Assembly: GCF_000799465.1 (NCBI RefSeq)
Contig: NZ_JUGU01000001.1
Coordinates: 1,426,001 to 1,490,000, forward strand
Source: Psychroserpens sp. Hel_I_66
Lineage (GTDB): Bacteria > Bacteroidota > Bacteroidia > Flavobacteriales > Flavobacteriaceae
Direction of reading: 5' to 3'
DNA length: 64,000 nt
Shown here: positions 24,874 to 34,591 of the stretch, piece after piece
Numbering within the stretch: the first letter of the stretch is position 1
Layout of the letters: each line of letters opens with the position of its first letter
Translations under genes and position numbers: made by a program
Notes under the pieces: model-generated
Told to the model about the DNA's origin: nothing
Databases searched by the model: none
What the model saw: only the letters and a program-made list of their open reading frames with translations

Positions 24874-25905
24874 ATGCAATCAATTAAAGTTTTCATAATC
24901 ACTATTTTAAGTACAATTATTATTTCCTGCGGAAATTCTAATACTCAAAAATCCAATCTTTCCATTACCACAAATGCTAAAAACAACGTGGTATCGCTTG
25001 GAGAAACCGTAAAGCTTTCTATCAAAAACCCAAATGGAGTAGAAATCTCATCAGTAGATTATAAATTAAATGGAGAGCCAGTTGATGCTTCCTTTATGTT
25101 AGATGACCAACTTTTGGGTACGCAAACTGTAAATGCGACGGTTAAGGTTGGCGATTCTTCCGAAGAAATCTCAACTACACTCACCATCTTAAACAATCAA
25201 TCACCTAAAGTGTTTGGTTATAAAATTATAAACGAGTACCCTCATGATATCACTTCTTACACTCAAGGATTGGAATTTCATAACGGAGAATTGTACGAAA
25301 GTACGGGTCAATACGGTGAGTCTAAGTTGAGAAAAGTAGATTATAAAACGGGTGAGGTACTAAAAAATACCGATTTACCAGACCAATATTTTGGAGAGGG
25401 ATTAACAATTTTAGATAATAAGATCTACCAATTAACATGGCAAGAAAATATTGGCTTTGTGTATGATGTGGAAACTTTTGAAAAGAAAAGCAGTTTTACC
25501 TACGGAAAAAGTAAAGAAGGTTGGGGCATTTGCAATGACGGAGAACATATCTACAAATCTGATGGTACAGAACAAATCTGGCTTCTTGATCCCGAAACGT
25601 TGACCGAAGACTCAAAAATTCAAGTTTATACCAACAAAGGAAAAATTGTTGGAATTAATGAATTGGAATACGTTAACGGAAAGATTTACGCCAATCGCTA
25701 TCAAAAAAACGGTGTGGCGATCATCAATCCCGAAAACGGTGCTATAGAAGGTGTGATCGATTTTTCACCTTTGCACAAATTAGTAACGCAACATGCTGGA
25801 TTGGACGTTTTAAACGGTATCGCTTACAACCCTCAATCAAAAACGCTTTTCATCACTGGCAAACGTTGGGACAAATTATTTGAGGTTGAAGTTTTTGAGA
25901 AGTAA
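24874..25905 (+). CDS. Glutaminyl-peptide cyclotransferase lipoprotein (plant-type)
   Basis: A 343-residue lipoprotein (lipobox IIISC, Cys 19). Residues 30-110 form an Ig-like beta domain. Residues 115-343 form the five-bladed propeller of plant-type glutaminyl cyclases, with HDITSYTQGLEFHNGELYESTGQYGES, IYQLTWQENIGFVYD, GWGICNDGEHIYKSDGT, NELEYVNGKIYANRYQ and HAGLDVLNGIAYNP. The enzyme converts N-terminal glutamine of exported proteins to pyroglutamate. In this phylum such cyclases commonly act on proteins whose signal peptide leaves Gln at +1, and several such proteins occur in this window. Confidence 0.92.
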   Translation: MQSIKVFIITILSTIIISCGNSNTQKSNLSITTNAKNNVVSLGETVKLSIKNPNGVEISSVDYKLNGEPVDASFMLDDQLLGTQTVNATVKVGDSSEEISTTLTILNNQSPKVFGYKIINEYPHDITSYTQGLEFHNGELYESTGQYGESKLRKVDYKTGEVLKNTDLPDQYFGEGLTILDNKIYQLTWQENIGFVYDVETFEKKSSFTYGKSKEGWGICNDGEHIYKSDGTEQIWLLDPETLTEDSKIQVYTNKGKIVGINELEYVNGKIYANRYQKNGVAIINPENGAIEGVIDFSPLHKLVTQHAGLDVLNGIAYNPQSKTLFITGKRWDKLFEVEVFEK

Positions 25906-25988
25906 CATAAAAATCACTTCACTCACTCAAAAGTAGTGTTCGCTCATTCCTGCTTTTAAATTCGTTGTTTCTTTTGGTTCTTTGAGTT

Positions 25989-27110
25989 ATGAGAACAGCA
26001 CTAAACATCAACATCCCAGAGCCTTGCCACGAAGATTGGCAAAAAATGACACCTCAAGATCAAGGTCGCCATTGTTCATCTTGCGAAAAAACGGTATTCG
26101 ACTTTACGACCAAAACCGACGAGCAAATTGTAAAAACCTTTTTAAATGAAGGGAAAGTTTGTGGGCGATTTAAATCTACACAACTCAACAGAGAATTAGT
26201 TTTAAACCGAAAAGAGAAAAACAATTATCTATCGTACGTTGCCTCCACCCTTTTTGCCTTTTTAAGTTTTGGTACGCAGGATGTCGAAGCACAAGGAGAG
26301 CCCAAAATTATCCAAAGAGATACACTACAAAAGCAAACTATAAATGGTAAATCGGCAATATCGATCTTAAATAAAAAGATCCTTCACGGTACCATTTTTA
26401 ATTCGCAAAAATCAACTATTCAAAATTCTAGAATTACAATTAAAGAAACTGGATTTACTACACTCTCCTATAATGACGGAAAATTCACGATCAAGGCAGA
26501 ATTGGGTAATACTATAATTATTGAAAACGAAGATTACGAAACTTTAGAAGTTGTAATAGATAATTTCAGCAAAAAGAATATTTATTTAAAAATAAAAGCT
26601 TTAAAAAATCCTCTTTTAACTGGCATAACATCACCGACCGAAATTGGTAAAATAAAGATCATCTCAAATCCAGAAAAAATTAGCGATATTCCTTTTAATG
26701 AAAAACAAATTGAAGGAACTATTATTTCAAAAACAGACGGTTTACCTCTACCAGGAGTATCGGTTGTAAATCTTCGCACTCAAGCAGCAACGCAAACAGA
26801 TTTTGATGGTAATTTTACAATTAATGCTGTAAATGGAGATGAATTGATATTTGGCTTTTTGGGTATGAAAAATTTTAGAAAAACTTTAGATGAGAATATA
26901 TATTATAAATTGGAAATGAATGAAGATCCTGGTGATTGCGGTGAAAATTTAATATATGCTGGCTATCCAGATTATACTAAAATGAATAAATGTTTAAGAC
27001 AAAAAGCCAGAAAAGAAAAACGCAAAAAAATCAAAAATGGAGAACTTGAACGCTTCACAACAGGTAAACTATTATATAACATCTCTAATATTTTCAGAAG
27101 AAAGGATTAA
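25989..27110 (+). CDS. Carboxypeptidase-regulatory-like domain protein with N-terminal Cys/His motif
   Basis: A 373-residue protein without a signal peptide at the start. The first 60 residues carry PEPCHEDWQKM, GRHCSSCEKTVFDFT and VCGRF: a Cys/His-rich module that may bind a metal. A hydrophobic segment (YVASTLFAFLSFGTQDVEAQ) at about 78-97 would be a membrane anchor. Two beta-sandwich carboxypeptidase-regulatory-like domains follow (residues about 130-210 and 240-320, the second with GTIISKTDGLPLPGVSVV). The C-terminus is very basic. This domain set is seen in flavobacterial anchored proteins; the function is unknown. Confidence 0.75.
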   Translation: MRTALNINIPEPCHEDWQKMTPQDQGRHCSSCEKTVFDFTTKTDEQIVKTFLNEGKVCGRFKSTQLNRELVLNRKEKNNYLSYVASTLFAFLSFGTQDVEAQGEPKIIQRDTLQKQTINGKSAISILNKKILHGTIFNSQKSTIQNSRITIKETGFTTLSYNDGKFTIKAELGNTIIIENEDYETLEVVIDNFSKKNIYLKIKALKNPLLTGITSPTEIGKIKIISNPEKISDIPFNEKQIEGTIISKTDGLPLPGVSVVNLRTQAATQTDFDGNFTINAVNGDELIFGFLGMKNFRKTLDENIYYKLEMNEDPGDCGENLIYAGYPDYTKMNKCLRQKARKEKRKKIKNGELERFTTGKLLYNISNIFRRKD

Positions 27111-27147
27111 TCTGTAATTTTATATTTCAGAAGAAAAAAATCTAAAA

Positions 27148-27537
27148 ATGCAAACCCACGAAAATTTTATTGTAGTTGCTCAAGATGTTATTGATGAGCG
27201 AGGTCACGTCAACAATGTTCGCTATGTGGAGTGGGTTCAAGATATTGCCCAATCACACTGGGAAATGAAAACCAATCCAAAAACCAGGGATGAGTTTTAT
27301 TGGATTTTGGTAAGCCACCACATCCAATACAAAGCAGAGGCACTTTTAGGCGACGTGCTGCGATTGAAAACCTACGTAAAAAAATCTGAAGGTGTGCGCT
27401 CAACACGAATCGTAGAAGTTTATAATAAAAACACCGATAAGTTGTTAACTACCTCAGAAACGATTTGGTGTTTTATGTCTCACGAGAACAACAAACCTGC
27501 GAGAATTCCAGAAGATATTATACAACTTTTTAGTTAA
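27148..27537 (+). CDS. Acyl-CoA thioesterase, hotdog fold (4HBT)
   Basis: A 129-residue YbgC/FadM-type thioesterase. The active-site loop reads VIDERGHVNNVRYVEWVQD with the usual aspartate and the GHVNN turn, followed by the long central helix, then HHIQYKAEALLGD and ETIWCFMSH. It hydrolyses acyl-CoA thioesters in the cytoplasm; chain-length specificity cannot be told. It lies 37 bases after an envelope protein gene, possibly in one transcript with it. Confidence 0.88.
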   Translation: MQTHENFIVVAQDVIDERGHVNNVRYVEWVQDIAQSHWEMKTNPKTRDEFYWILVSHHIQYKAEALLGDVLRLKTYVKKSEGVRSTRIVEVYNKNTDKLLTTSETIWCFMSHENNKPARIPEDIIQLFS

Positions 27538-27630
27538 AACAAGATTGTCATCCTGTTAAACTCTCTTAATTTATAGTTTCTTTCTTCGGAAATTTCTTTT
27601 ATTTGAGAGAACAATCAACAATCTCAACTA

Positions 27631-28368
27631 TTGAAAATTTTTAAATTTCTCGTTTTTCTATTAATTCCTATTATAAGTCAAGCGCAAATCATTAAAGGCA
27701 TAATTTACGATGATGAGGCTACGGTTAAAGGTGTGAAAATCATTAATAGAACCCAAAATATCTTAACCTATTCTGACGATCAAGGCGCATTTCAAATTGA
27801 AGCGCAATTAAGTGATGTACTAGTGATCAACTCCTATTTTCACGAACAACAATTCATAACACTTACCCAACCTTATTTTGAAAATGATGTGGTGATTGAA
27901 CTTAAAAAAATCACCAACGAACTGGACGAAGTAGAAGTCACCAAAGTACAGGAAAAAATGTTCGATTCTCTGGGATTGCAAAATACAACTGCCAAGCAAG
28001 GACAAATTGCTTACAAGAAAAGAACTTTTGGTAGTGGTGATAATCTCCAGCCAACTTTAGATTTAATTGCGGTTGCCAAATTAATTGGAAGCCTATTTAA
28101 GAACAAAAACAAAAAACCAGATGTGGTCTATGTCACTCCAGAAGATTTAGTCACACTTTTTGAGACCAACACCTACTTTAACCAAAAATTTTTATCGTCA
28201 CAATTGGATATTCCAAAACCCTATCAGCAATTATTTTTCGATTATTTTTCTGCACAACAACTCGAAGTTTCAATACTCAAAAAAGAAAACGAGTTTAAAT
28301 TAGTAGATGCACTTTTAATACATAGTACAGCATTTAAAAACATACTTAAAGAGCATACCAAAGAATAG
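27631..28368 (+). CDS. Carboxypeptidase-regulatory-like domain exported protein (TTG start)
   Basis: A 245-residue exported protein. The start is TTG at 27631: no ATG or GTG lies between the upstream stop and the signal peptide KIFKFLVFLLIPIISQAQ, which would be cleaved before Gln. Residues 20-95 form a carboxypeptidase-regulatory-like beta domain (IIKGIIYDDEATVKGVKIIN). The rest is helical, with KLIGSLFKNKNKKPDVVYVTPEDL. Similar small periplasmic proteins are widespread in Flavobacteriia with no known role. A CTTCGGAA octamer sits just upstream. Confidence 0.78.
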   Translation: MKIFKFLVFLLIPIISQAQIIKGIIYDDEATVKGVKIINRTQNILTYSDDQGAFQIEAQLSDVLVINSYFHEQQFITLTQPYFENDVVIELKKITNELDEVEVTKVQEKMFDSLGLQNTTAKQGQIAYKKRTFGSGDNLQPTLDLIAVAKLIGSLFKNKNKKPDVVYVTPEDLVTLFETNTYFNQKFLSSQLDIPKPYQQLFFDYFSAQQLEVSILKKENEFKLVDALLIHSTAFKNILKEHTKE

Positions 28369-28416
28369 ATTTTAAACATTTTACAGTCTTCAATAATAAA
28401 AGTAAACTCCAAAAGT

Positions 28417-28424
28417 TATATTTG
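28417..28424 (+). promoter_or_regulatory. -7 box, exact TATATTTG
   Basis: An exact match to the strongest form of the Bacteroidota -7 box, 55 bases before the ATG at 28479. No clear -33 TTTG at the right distance. Confidence 0.5.
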
Positions 28425-28478
28425 TATTGCCAAAGGCACATTTGGTATTTTACTCATTCGTGAAAGACGTTATAAAAT

Positions 28479-30044
28479 ATGATAAAAAAGATTATATACT
28501 TTCTACTAACACTTGGCATATTGATCTCTTGGAGCTCTTGTAGAAAAGATTTCGATTTTGCGCCAAGCACTGGAGGACTTGAGTTTTCTAAAGACACTAT
28601 TTATTTGGATACCATTTTTTCAAATATTGGATCAAGCACTTATAACTTAAAAGTGTATAATCGTAGTGATAATGATATTTCAATCCCAACCGTAAGATTA
28701 GGACAAGGAGAAGCCTCTAATTATCGGTTAAACGTAGATGGTCTCGCAGGAAAAGAATTTAATAATGTAGAGCTTTTAGCAAATGACAGCCTGTTTATTT
28801 TTGTAGAGACAACCGCAGATATCGAGTCGCTTGCCCTAAACAGTTTAGAGTTTTTATATACAGATGCCATTGAGTTTGATAGTGGCAGCAACCAGCAAAA
28901 AGTGGAGTTGGTAACGTTAATTAAAGACGCAGTTTTTATCTATCCAGATCGAGATAATACCACGGGAGTCATAGAAACCCTAACTTTTGATGTTGATGGA
29001 GATGGAACGCCAGATGAAACTACATTACAAGGTCGTTTTCTAGAAAATGACGAGCTTACGTTCACAAACGAGAAACCTTACGTGATTTACGGTTATGCAG
29101 CTGTAGACGATGGTGATGTGCTCACGGTAGAAGCTGGAGCACGTGTGCATTTTCACGCAAATTCTGGATTATTGGTTACAAATAACGCCTCTCTAAAAAT
29201 CAATGGTGATTTAAGCGCAGATCAAGACGCTTTAGAAAACGAAGTGATTTTTCAAGGTGACCGTTTAGAACCTTTGTATGAAGATATTCCAGGACAATGG
29301 GGAACTATTTGGCTCTACAACGGTAGTGTAGATAACGATATCAATTATGCGACTATAAAAAATGGCACTGTTGGTATATTGTGCGAGGGCAATCAAAATG
29401 AAATAGACAACAAGTTAACAATTACAAACTCACAGATTTATAATTTTAGTAACTTCGGAATATTAGCACGAGCAACTTCTATTTCTGCGGAAAATGTAGT
29501 GCTCAACAATTGCGGACAATCCTCTTTTGCAGGAACTTTTGGCGGAAGATATAATTTCACACATTGCACCATAGCGAATTACTGGAATACTGGCGGAAGA
29601 CAATTTCCTTCCCTATTACTCAATAATTATATCACAGATCAAGATAATATTGACCAAGGCAATAATTTAACCGAAGCTAATTTTAACAACTGTATTATCT
29701 ACGGAAATGACAATCCTGAACTCATTTTGGACGAAATCTCAAGTACTAGCGGTTTTGATTTTAATTTCAAGTTCACTAATTGTCTTATTCGCTTTCAAGA
29801 CAATAGCAACAATTTTGCGGGTGAAAATTACAACCTAAGCGACGGTGAGCTTTACGAGAACTGTATTTTCAATAGCGATCCAGATTTTGAATTACCTTTT
29901 GAAAATATGTTGATGATTGGCGAAAATTCTGCAGCAAATAATGCTGGAAGTCCTGCTTTTATTATTGCTAATGATATTTTAGGAATGCCAAGACAATCAC
30001 CTCCAGATTTGGGTGCTTATAAGAGTGTTATTTTTGAGGATTAA
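28479..30044 (+). CDS. Lipoprotein with predicted right-handed beta-helix
   Basis: A 521-residue lipoprotein (lipobox WSSC, Cys 21). Residues 30-165 look like a beta-sandwich with choice-of-anchor character (YLDTIFSNIGSSTYNLKVYN). A DVDGDGTPDE calcium-binding-like loop is at about 168-178. From about 205 on, short repeated strands (LTVEAGARVHFHANSG, LKINGDLSAD, NNCGQSSFAGTFGG, FNNCIIYGND, FTNCLIRFQD) form a parallel beta-helix as in pectate-lyase-like proteins, ending MPRQSPPDLGAYK. It is probably at the cell surface. No polysaccharide-lyase catalytic residues can be assigned. Confidence 0.8.
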   Translation: MIKKIIYFLLTLGILISWSSCRKDFDFAPSTGGLEFSKDTIYLDTIFSNIGSSTYNLKVYNRSDNDISIPTVRLGQGEASNYRLNVDGLAGKEFNNVELLANDSLFIFVETTADIESLALNSLEFLYTDAIEFDSGSNQQKVELVTLIKDAVFIYPDRDNTTGVIETLTFDVDGDGTPDETTLQGRFLENDELTFTNEKPYVIYGYAAVDDGDVLTVEAGARVHFHANSGLLVTNNASLKINGDLSADQDALENEVIFQGDRLEPLYEDIPGQWGTIWLYNGSVDNDINYATIKNGTVGILCEGNQNEIDNKLTITNSQIYNFSNFGILARATSISAENVVLNNCGQSSFAGTFGGRYNFTHCTIANYWNTGGRQFPSLLLNNYITDQDNIDQGNNLTEANFNNCIIYGNDNPELILDEISSTSGFDFNFKFTNCLIRFQDNSNNFAGENYNLSDGELYENCIFNSDPDFELPFENMLMIGENSAANNAGSPAFIIANDILGMPRQSPPDLGAYKSVIFED

Positions 30045-30061
30045 TAGTTCCGAAGAAAATA

Positions 30062-30098
30062 AAAAAAGCCTGCTCTAAAATTTAGAGCAGGCTTTTTT
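30062..30098. terminator. Strong convergent terminator
   Basis: An 18-base arm (AAAAAAGCCTGCTCTAAA, 30062-30079) pairs with TTTAGAGCAGGCTTTTTT (30081-30098). It is symmetrical, A-run to T-run, between the beta-helix gene (plus) and glyA (minus), and serves both. Confidence 0.88.
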
Positions 30099-30154
30099 AT
30101 TATTTATGTATTTATGTGATACTGAAACAAGTTCAGCATGACATCTATTTTGAA

Positions 30155-31426
30155 TTACGCAAACAAAGGTTTACCACTCATCATCACATTTACTTTCTCT
30201 GAAATGTCTTCTAGTTTAGAGTCATTTTGATAATTCATTATTGCTTCATCGATATGGCCAACTATGGTTTCCATATCACTTTCTTTCAATCCTCTGGTTG
30301 TTACTGCAGCAGTACCTACTCTAATGCCAGACGTCACAAACGGACTTTTATCATCAAACGGTACCATGTTTTTATTAACCGTAATATCGGCTTTCCCTAA
30401 AGCTTCTTCTGCTTCTTTTCCAGTAATATCCTTATTTCTAAGATCTATAAGCATCATATGGTTGTCTGTTCCGCCAGAAATAATGTCGTAACCTTTACCT
30501 ACAAATGCTTTTGCCATTGCAGCAGCATTACTTTTAACTTGTAGCATATAATGCATAAATTCTTCGGAAAGCGCCTCACCAAAAGCAATCGCCTTTGCTG
30601 CAATAATATGCTCTAAAGGCCCACCTTGATTTCCAGGAAAGACAGCAGAATCCAATAAAGAGGACATTTTTTTGAGGTTTCCGTTTTTCAGTTTTAAACC
30701 AAAAGGATTATCAAAATCTTGTCCCATTAATATCAATCCGCCTCTTGGACCTCTCAACGTTTTATGTGTTGTTGTCGTTACAATATGGCAATGTGGTAAT
30801 GGGTCATTCAAAATACCTTTTGCAATTAAACCAGATGGATGCGAAATATCTGCCAATAAAAGTGCACCTACACTATCTGCAACTTCTCTAAATTTTTTAA
30901 AATCTATATCTCTTGAATAAGCCGATGCACCTGCAATAATTAATTTTGGTTTTTCTTTTTGCGCAACATCTGCAAGCATGTCATAATCAATAAGACCTGT
31001 TTCTTTTTTTACACCGTAAAAGGTTGGATTGTATAATTTACCAGAGAAATTCACAGGAGATCCGTGTGTTAAATGACCACCATGTGATAGATCAAAACCT
31101 AAAATTGTATCTCCAGCATTTAAGCAAGCTGCAAAAACAGCAGTATTTGCTTGGCTGCCAGAATGTGGTTGCACGTTTGCATACACAGCACCAAATAATG
31201 TTTTTGCTCTGTCGATAGCGATCTGTTCCACCTCATCAACAATTTCACAACCTCCATAATAACGTTTTCCAGGGTAACCTTCGGCATATTTATTTGTCAA
31301 TACAGATCCTGCAGCTTCCATGACTTGTTTGCTAACAAAATTTTCTGAAGCGATAAGCTCCAAACCATTGATTTGTCTTTCTTTTTCTGCGTCTATAAGT
31401 TCAAAAATTTGTGAATCGCGTTGCAT
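30155..31426 (-). CDS. glyA: Serine hydroxymethyltransferase
   Basis: A 423-residue cytoplasmic PLP enzyme interconverting serine plus tetrahydrofolate with glycine plus 5,10-methylene-tetrahydrofolate. Marks include [43 protein letters not shown], the PLP lysine in [15 protein letters not shown] and [16 protein letters not shown]. The length is full. It is transcribed divergently from fumarylacetoacetase, with a 241-base control gap between them. Confidence 0.97.
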   Translation of the reverse strand: MQRDSQIFELIDAEKERQINGLELIASENFVSKQVMEAAGSVLTNKYAEGYPGKRYYGGCEIVDEVEQIAIDRAKTLFGAVYANVQPHSGSQANTAVFAACLNAGDTILGFDLSHGGHLTHGSPVNFSGKLYNPTFYGVKKETGLIDYDMLADVAQKEKPKLIIAGASAYSRDIDFKKFREVADSVGALLLADISHPSGLIAKGILNDPLPHCHIVTTTTHKTLRGPRGGLILMGQDFDNPFGLKLKNGNLKKMSSLLDSAVFPGNQGGPLEHIIAAKAIAFGEALSEEFMHYMLQVKSNAAAMAKAFVGKGYDIISGGTDNHMMLIDLRNKDITGKEAEEALGKADITVNKNMVPFDDKSPFVTSGIRVGTAAVTTRGLKESDMETIVGHIDEAIMNYQNDSKLEDISEKVNVMMSGKPLFA

Positions 31427-31492
31427 ATGTTATGAGTTTTAAAGTTTCCGAAGTAAAAAAACTACGGAAATTACAATTGTGTTAAACTTTAG

Positions 31493-31500
31493 CAAAAATA
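31493..31500 (-). promoter_or_regulatory. -7 box candidate for glyA
   Basis: TATTTTTG on the minus strand, 67 bases before the glyA ATG. A second copy of the same box lies further upstream at 31525-31532, so the choice between them is open. Confidence 0.4.
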
Positions 31501-31624
31501 AGAAATACATTAGTGAAATCATTTCAAAAATATATATTTACAATAGCATTTATAAGCATGTTATCAACATCAAATTAAGGCTTACATTTTACTGATTTTA
31601 TTCTTTTAGAATTAAAATTTTATG

Positions 31625-31632
31625 TACGTTTG
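31625..31632 (+). promoter_or_regulatory. -7 box for fumarylacetoacetase
   Basis: TACGTTTG fits TAnnTTTG and lies 36 bases before the ATG at 31668. No -33 TTTG at normal spacing. Confidence 0.45.
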
Positions 31633-31667
31633 AATAGATTAATAGAACCAACAAAAAAACTTTAGCT

Positions 31668-32960
31668 ATGCCATTATCAGCAAATAATCCAGATAGAACC
31701 TCATGGTTACATGTAGGTAAAAATTCAGATTTTCCCATTCAAAATATTCCTTTTGGAGTGTTTTTAACTCGGGACGACATCATCACAATTGGCACTAGAA
31801 TTGGTGATACTGCCATAGACCTTGGCGCGTTGCATCAATTAGGATATTTTGAAGGCATCCCTTTGACCGACGATATTTTTCTGCAAGACACCTTAAATGA
31901 TTTTATTGCAGATGGTCGTAAAACTTGGCGTTTGGTACGTAATCGTATCGCCCAGATTTTTGATGCTGAAAACGATAAACTCAAAAACAATACAAAACAT
32001 AAAGAGACCATTTTATTTCGTTTAGATGAAATTGAAATGCAACTGCCAATACAAGTTGGTGATTATACAGATTTTTACGCAAGTAAAGAGCACGCAACCA
32101 ATGTGGGCACAATGTTTAGAGATCCAGAAAATGCGCTAATGCCAAATTGGGTTCACATGCCTGTGGGTTACCATGGTCGTAGCTCATCTATTATTCCTTC
32201 AGGAATACCGGTTCATCGTCCGCAAGGTCAGACCATGCCAGAAGGTGCTAAATCACCAGTATTTGGTCCTTCAAAATTATTGGATTTTGAATTGGAAATG
32301 GCATTTATTACAACAGATGCCAATGATTTGGGAGAACCGATTCCAATTGAAGAAGCTGAAGAATATATCTTTGGTTTGGTATTATTTAACGATTGGTCTG
32401 CTCGCGATATTCAAAAATGGGAATATGTACCACTAGGACCTTTCTTAGGAAAAAGTTTTGCATCGTCCATGTCACCTTGGATTGTGACTTTAGATGCTTT
32501 GGAACCCTTTAGAGTTGCCAGTCCAAAACAAGACCCAAAACCTTTAGATTATCTTCAAACGAAAGGCAACAAGAGTTTTGACATTAATTTGGAGGCAGCA
32601 ATACAACCAAAGGGTGCTAAAGAAACCATTGTTTGTAAATCTAATTTTAAATACATGTACTGGAACATGTCCCAGCAATTGGCACACCACACTGTAAATG
32701 GTTGCCCAGTAAATTCTGGAGATATGATGGGTAGCGGAACCATTTCTGGACCTACCGAAGATTCTTATGGATCAATGTTAGAACTATCATGGAAAGGCAC
32801 AAAACCATTAAAAATGAAAGATGGCACAGAGCGTAAGTTTATAAACGATTACGATACCGTGATTATGAGAGGACATTGTGAAAAAGATGGCACACGCATA
32901 GGTTTTGGTCAGGTAAAAACACAATTGTTACCGGTTTTTAATCCAAAGAAGAAAAAGTAA
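31668..32960 (+). CDS. fahA: Fumarylacetoacetase
   Basis: A 430-residue enzyme for the last step of tyrosine breakdown, splitting fumarylacetoacetate into fumarate and acetoacetate. The N-terminal SH3-like domain (FPIQNIPFGVF) is followed by the catalytic domain. The latter shows DFYASKEHATNVGTMFR, the catalytic histidine in PVGYHGRSSSI, LDFELEMAFI and FNDWSARDIQKWEYVPLGPFLGKSF as metal-binding and mobile segments. No other tyrosine-catabolism genes are in the window. A hairpin terminator follows. Confidence 0.96.
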   Translation: MPLSANNPDRTSWLHVGKNSDFPIQNIPFGVFLTRDDIITIGTRIGDTAIDLGALHQLGYFEGIPLTDDIFLQDTLNDFIADGRKTWRLVRNRIAQIFDAENDKLKNNTKHKETILFRLDEIEMQLPIQVGDYTDFYASKEHATNVGTMFRDPENALMPNWVHMPVGYHGRSSSIIPSGIPVHRPQGQTMPEGAKSPVFGPSKLLDFELEMAFITTDANDLGEPIPIEEAEEYIFGLVLFNDWSARDIQKWEYVPLGPFLGKSFASSMSPWIVTLDALEPFRVASPKQDPKPLDYLQTKGNKSFDINLEAAIQPKGAKETIVCKSNFKYMYWNMSQQLAHHTVNGCPVNSGDMMGSGTISGPTEDSYGSMLELSWKGTKPLKMKDGTERKFINDYDTVIMRGHCEKDGTRIGFGQVKTQLLPVFNPKKKK

Positions 32961-32982
32961 AAAAATACGAACTAGAATATTG

Positions 32983-33027
32983 AAGCTTGATTTTAGGAGG
33001 ATTTCCCTTCTAATTTCAAGCTTTTTT
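32983..33027 (+). terminator. Terminator after fumarylacetoacetase gene
   Basis: AAGCTTGA (32983-32990) pairs with TCAAGCTT (33016-33023). Inside it, TAGGAGG pairs with CCCTTCTA allowing one G-U. A T run follows. Confidence 0.7.
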
Positions 33028-33129
33028 CATTTTACATCTTCGGAAAATTTTAGAGAACAAACCGCTTTTTCAAGTCTGGCACGTAATTTGGATTCCTAGT
33101 ATTATAGAAATCAATTAAAATCCAGAATT

Positions 33130-34314
33130 ATGAAGCAATTACTACTCACAACAGTACTTCTTCTGGTACTAACATCATGTAGCGGAAGAAAACAAATTGA
33201 AAAAGCAATCAGTCATGGTAACTATGACCAAGCTATCAATGACGCGTTACAAAAACTCGAAAACAACAAAGACAAAAAGCGCAAGCAAGATTACATCGTC
33301 ATGCTTGAAGAGGCCTACTATAAAGTTTTAGAGGAAGATCTACAAGATGTTGCACATTTAAAAAAAGATGGAAACCCTGAGCAATACAAAACAATTTACG
33401 AGATCTATTTAGATTTAGACGCAAGACAAAATGCTATAAAACGTGTGATGCCATTGCAGATCAATGGAAAAAACCTCAACTTAAAATTTAATAATTATTC
33501 TTCGGAAATCGTTGATTATAGATACAAAACGTCCGATTATTTAATCGATCAAGGTATCGCTCTTTTAGATTCCGAAGATAAATATAACGCAAGACAAGCT
33601 TATGATATCTTTAGTTATATAGAACGTATCAATCCTAATTTTGAGGAAACGAGAAGCCTTATGACCGAAGCTCATGCAAAAGGAACAGATTATGTGATGG
33701 TGTCCATTGAAAACCAAACCAGACAAATCATTCCGCAGCAATTAGAAGTAGACTTGTTGAACTTTGACACCTATGGATTAAATCAATTTTGGACGGTTTA
33801 TCATGCAAATCCAGTTCAAGAATTAGACTATGATTACGCGATGCAATTGCAGTTAAAGCAAATTAATATTTCGCCAGAGCAAGTCAACTCTCGACAAGAG
33901 CTAAAGCAAAAAAATATTGTTGACGGTTGGGAATACCAAACCGATGCCAATGGAACTCTAATGGTAGACAGTTTAGGCAATAAAATAAAGATTGATAAAA
34001 TTGTCAATGTGAAAGCGCGTTACTTTATCACAAATCAGTTTAAATCTACACAAGTCATTGCAGATGTGGTTTACACAGATTTGAGAACAAATCAAACTTT
34101 AGATGCATTCCCAATTGATAGTGAATTTGTATTTGAGCACTGGTATGCAAGTATTAGAGGAGATCAACGTGCTCTTGACAGACAAGAATATGAGTTGACA
34201 AGAAATAGAAGACTCCACTTCCCTACAGATGCCCAAATGGTATTTGACACAGGAGAAGATTTAAAACTGAAATTAAAAAACATAATTAACTCTTATAAAA
34301 TGAGAAGAAGTTAA
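33130..34314 (+). CDS. Lipoprotein with TPR-like helices, unknown function
   Basis: A 394-residue lipoprotein (lipobox LTSC, Cys 17). Residues 20-185 are helical repeats with the pattern GNYDQAINDALQKLE and DKYNARQAYDIFSYIERINP, like tetratricopeptide units. The second half is beta-rich (VKARYFITNQFKSTQVIADVVYTD, FEHWYASIRGDQRALDR). It carries no catalytic motif. I do not recognise a named family. It has its own terminator and is probably in the periplasm attached to a membrane. Two copies of the TTCCGAAG octamer lie within it. Confidence 0.8.
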   Translation: MKQLLLTTVLLLVLTSCSGRKQIEKAISHGNYDQAINDALQKLENNKDKKRKQDYIVMLEEAYYKVLEEDLQDVAHLKKDGNPEQYKTIYEIYLDLDARQNAIKRVMPLQINGKNLNLKFNNYSSEIVDYRYKTSDYLIDQGIALLDSEDKYNARQAYDIFSYIERINPNFEETRSLMTEAHAKGTDYVMVSIENQTRQIIPQQLEVDLLNFDTYGLNQFWTVYHANPVQELDYDYAMQLQLKQINISPEQVNSRQELKQKNIVDGWEYQTDANGTLMVDSLGNKIKIDKIVNVKARYFITNQFKSTQVIADVVYTDLRTNQTLDAFPIDSEFVFEHWYASIRGDQRALDRQEYELTRNRRLHFPTDAQMVFDTGEDLKLKLKNIINSYKMRRS

Positions 34315-34334
34315 TTGATTTGTCTCTAAATTGA

Positions 34335-34372
34335 AAACTCCCACATCCATAAAGGTGTGGGAGTTTATTTTT
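34335..34372 (+). terminator. Intrinsic terminator
   Basis: AAACTCCCACATCC (34335-34348) pairs with GGTGTGGGAGTTT (34354-34366), one A-C/G-U irregularity, then a T-rich tail. It ends the lipoprotein transcript. Confidence 0.8.
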
Positions 34373-34417
34373 AATAAGAGCTAAAATATATTGAAAAGCT
34401 AAATCTTAAAATTGTTT

Positions 34418-34591
34418 TTATTGAGAGCTTGGAAATCTATCAACAAATTTATCTATAAGTCTGCTTATTAATCCACCTACCTTATGACCGCTTTTATAAA
34501 CAGGCAATTTACCAAGTGTGTGATCAAACGTGCCAATAGAATCGCTCACTACATTTAATGTATTATCTACAATATCGTTATCTTCCTCCAT
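34418..34591 (-). CDS. Small 57-residue protein (second of an overlapping pair)
   Basis: Begins MEEDNDIVDNTLNVV and ends DKFVDRFPSSQ, acidic at the start, with GKLPVYKSGHKVGGL in the middle and an amphipathic last helix. Its ATG lies inside the last codons of the upstream small gene (14-base overlap), which suggests coupled translation. No other support for function. The overlap and absence of stops in both frames favour real genes, but they are short enough that this is not certain. Confidence 0.5.
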   Translation of the reverse strand: MEEDNDIVDNTLNVVSDSIGTFDHTLGKLPVYKSGHKVGGLISRLIDKFVDRFPSSQ

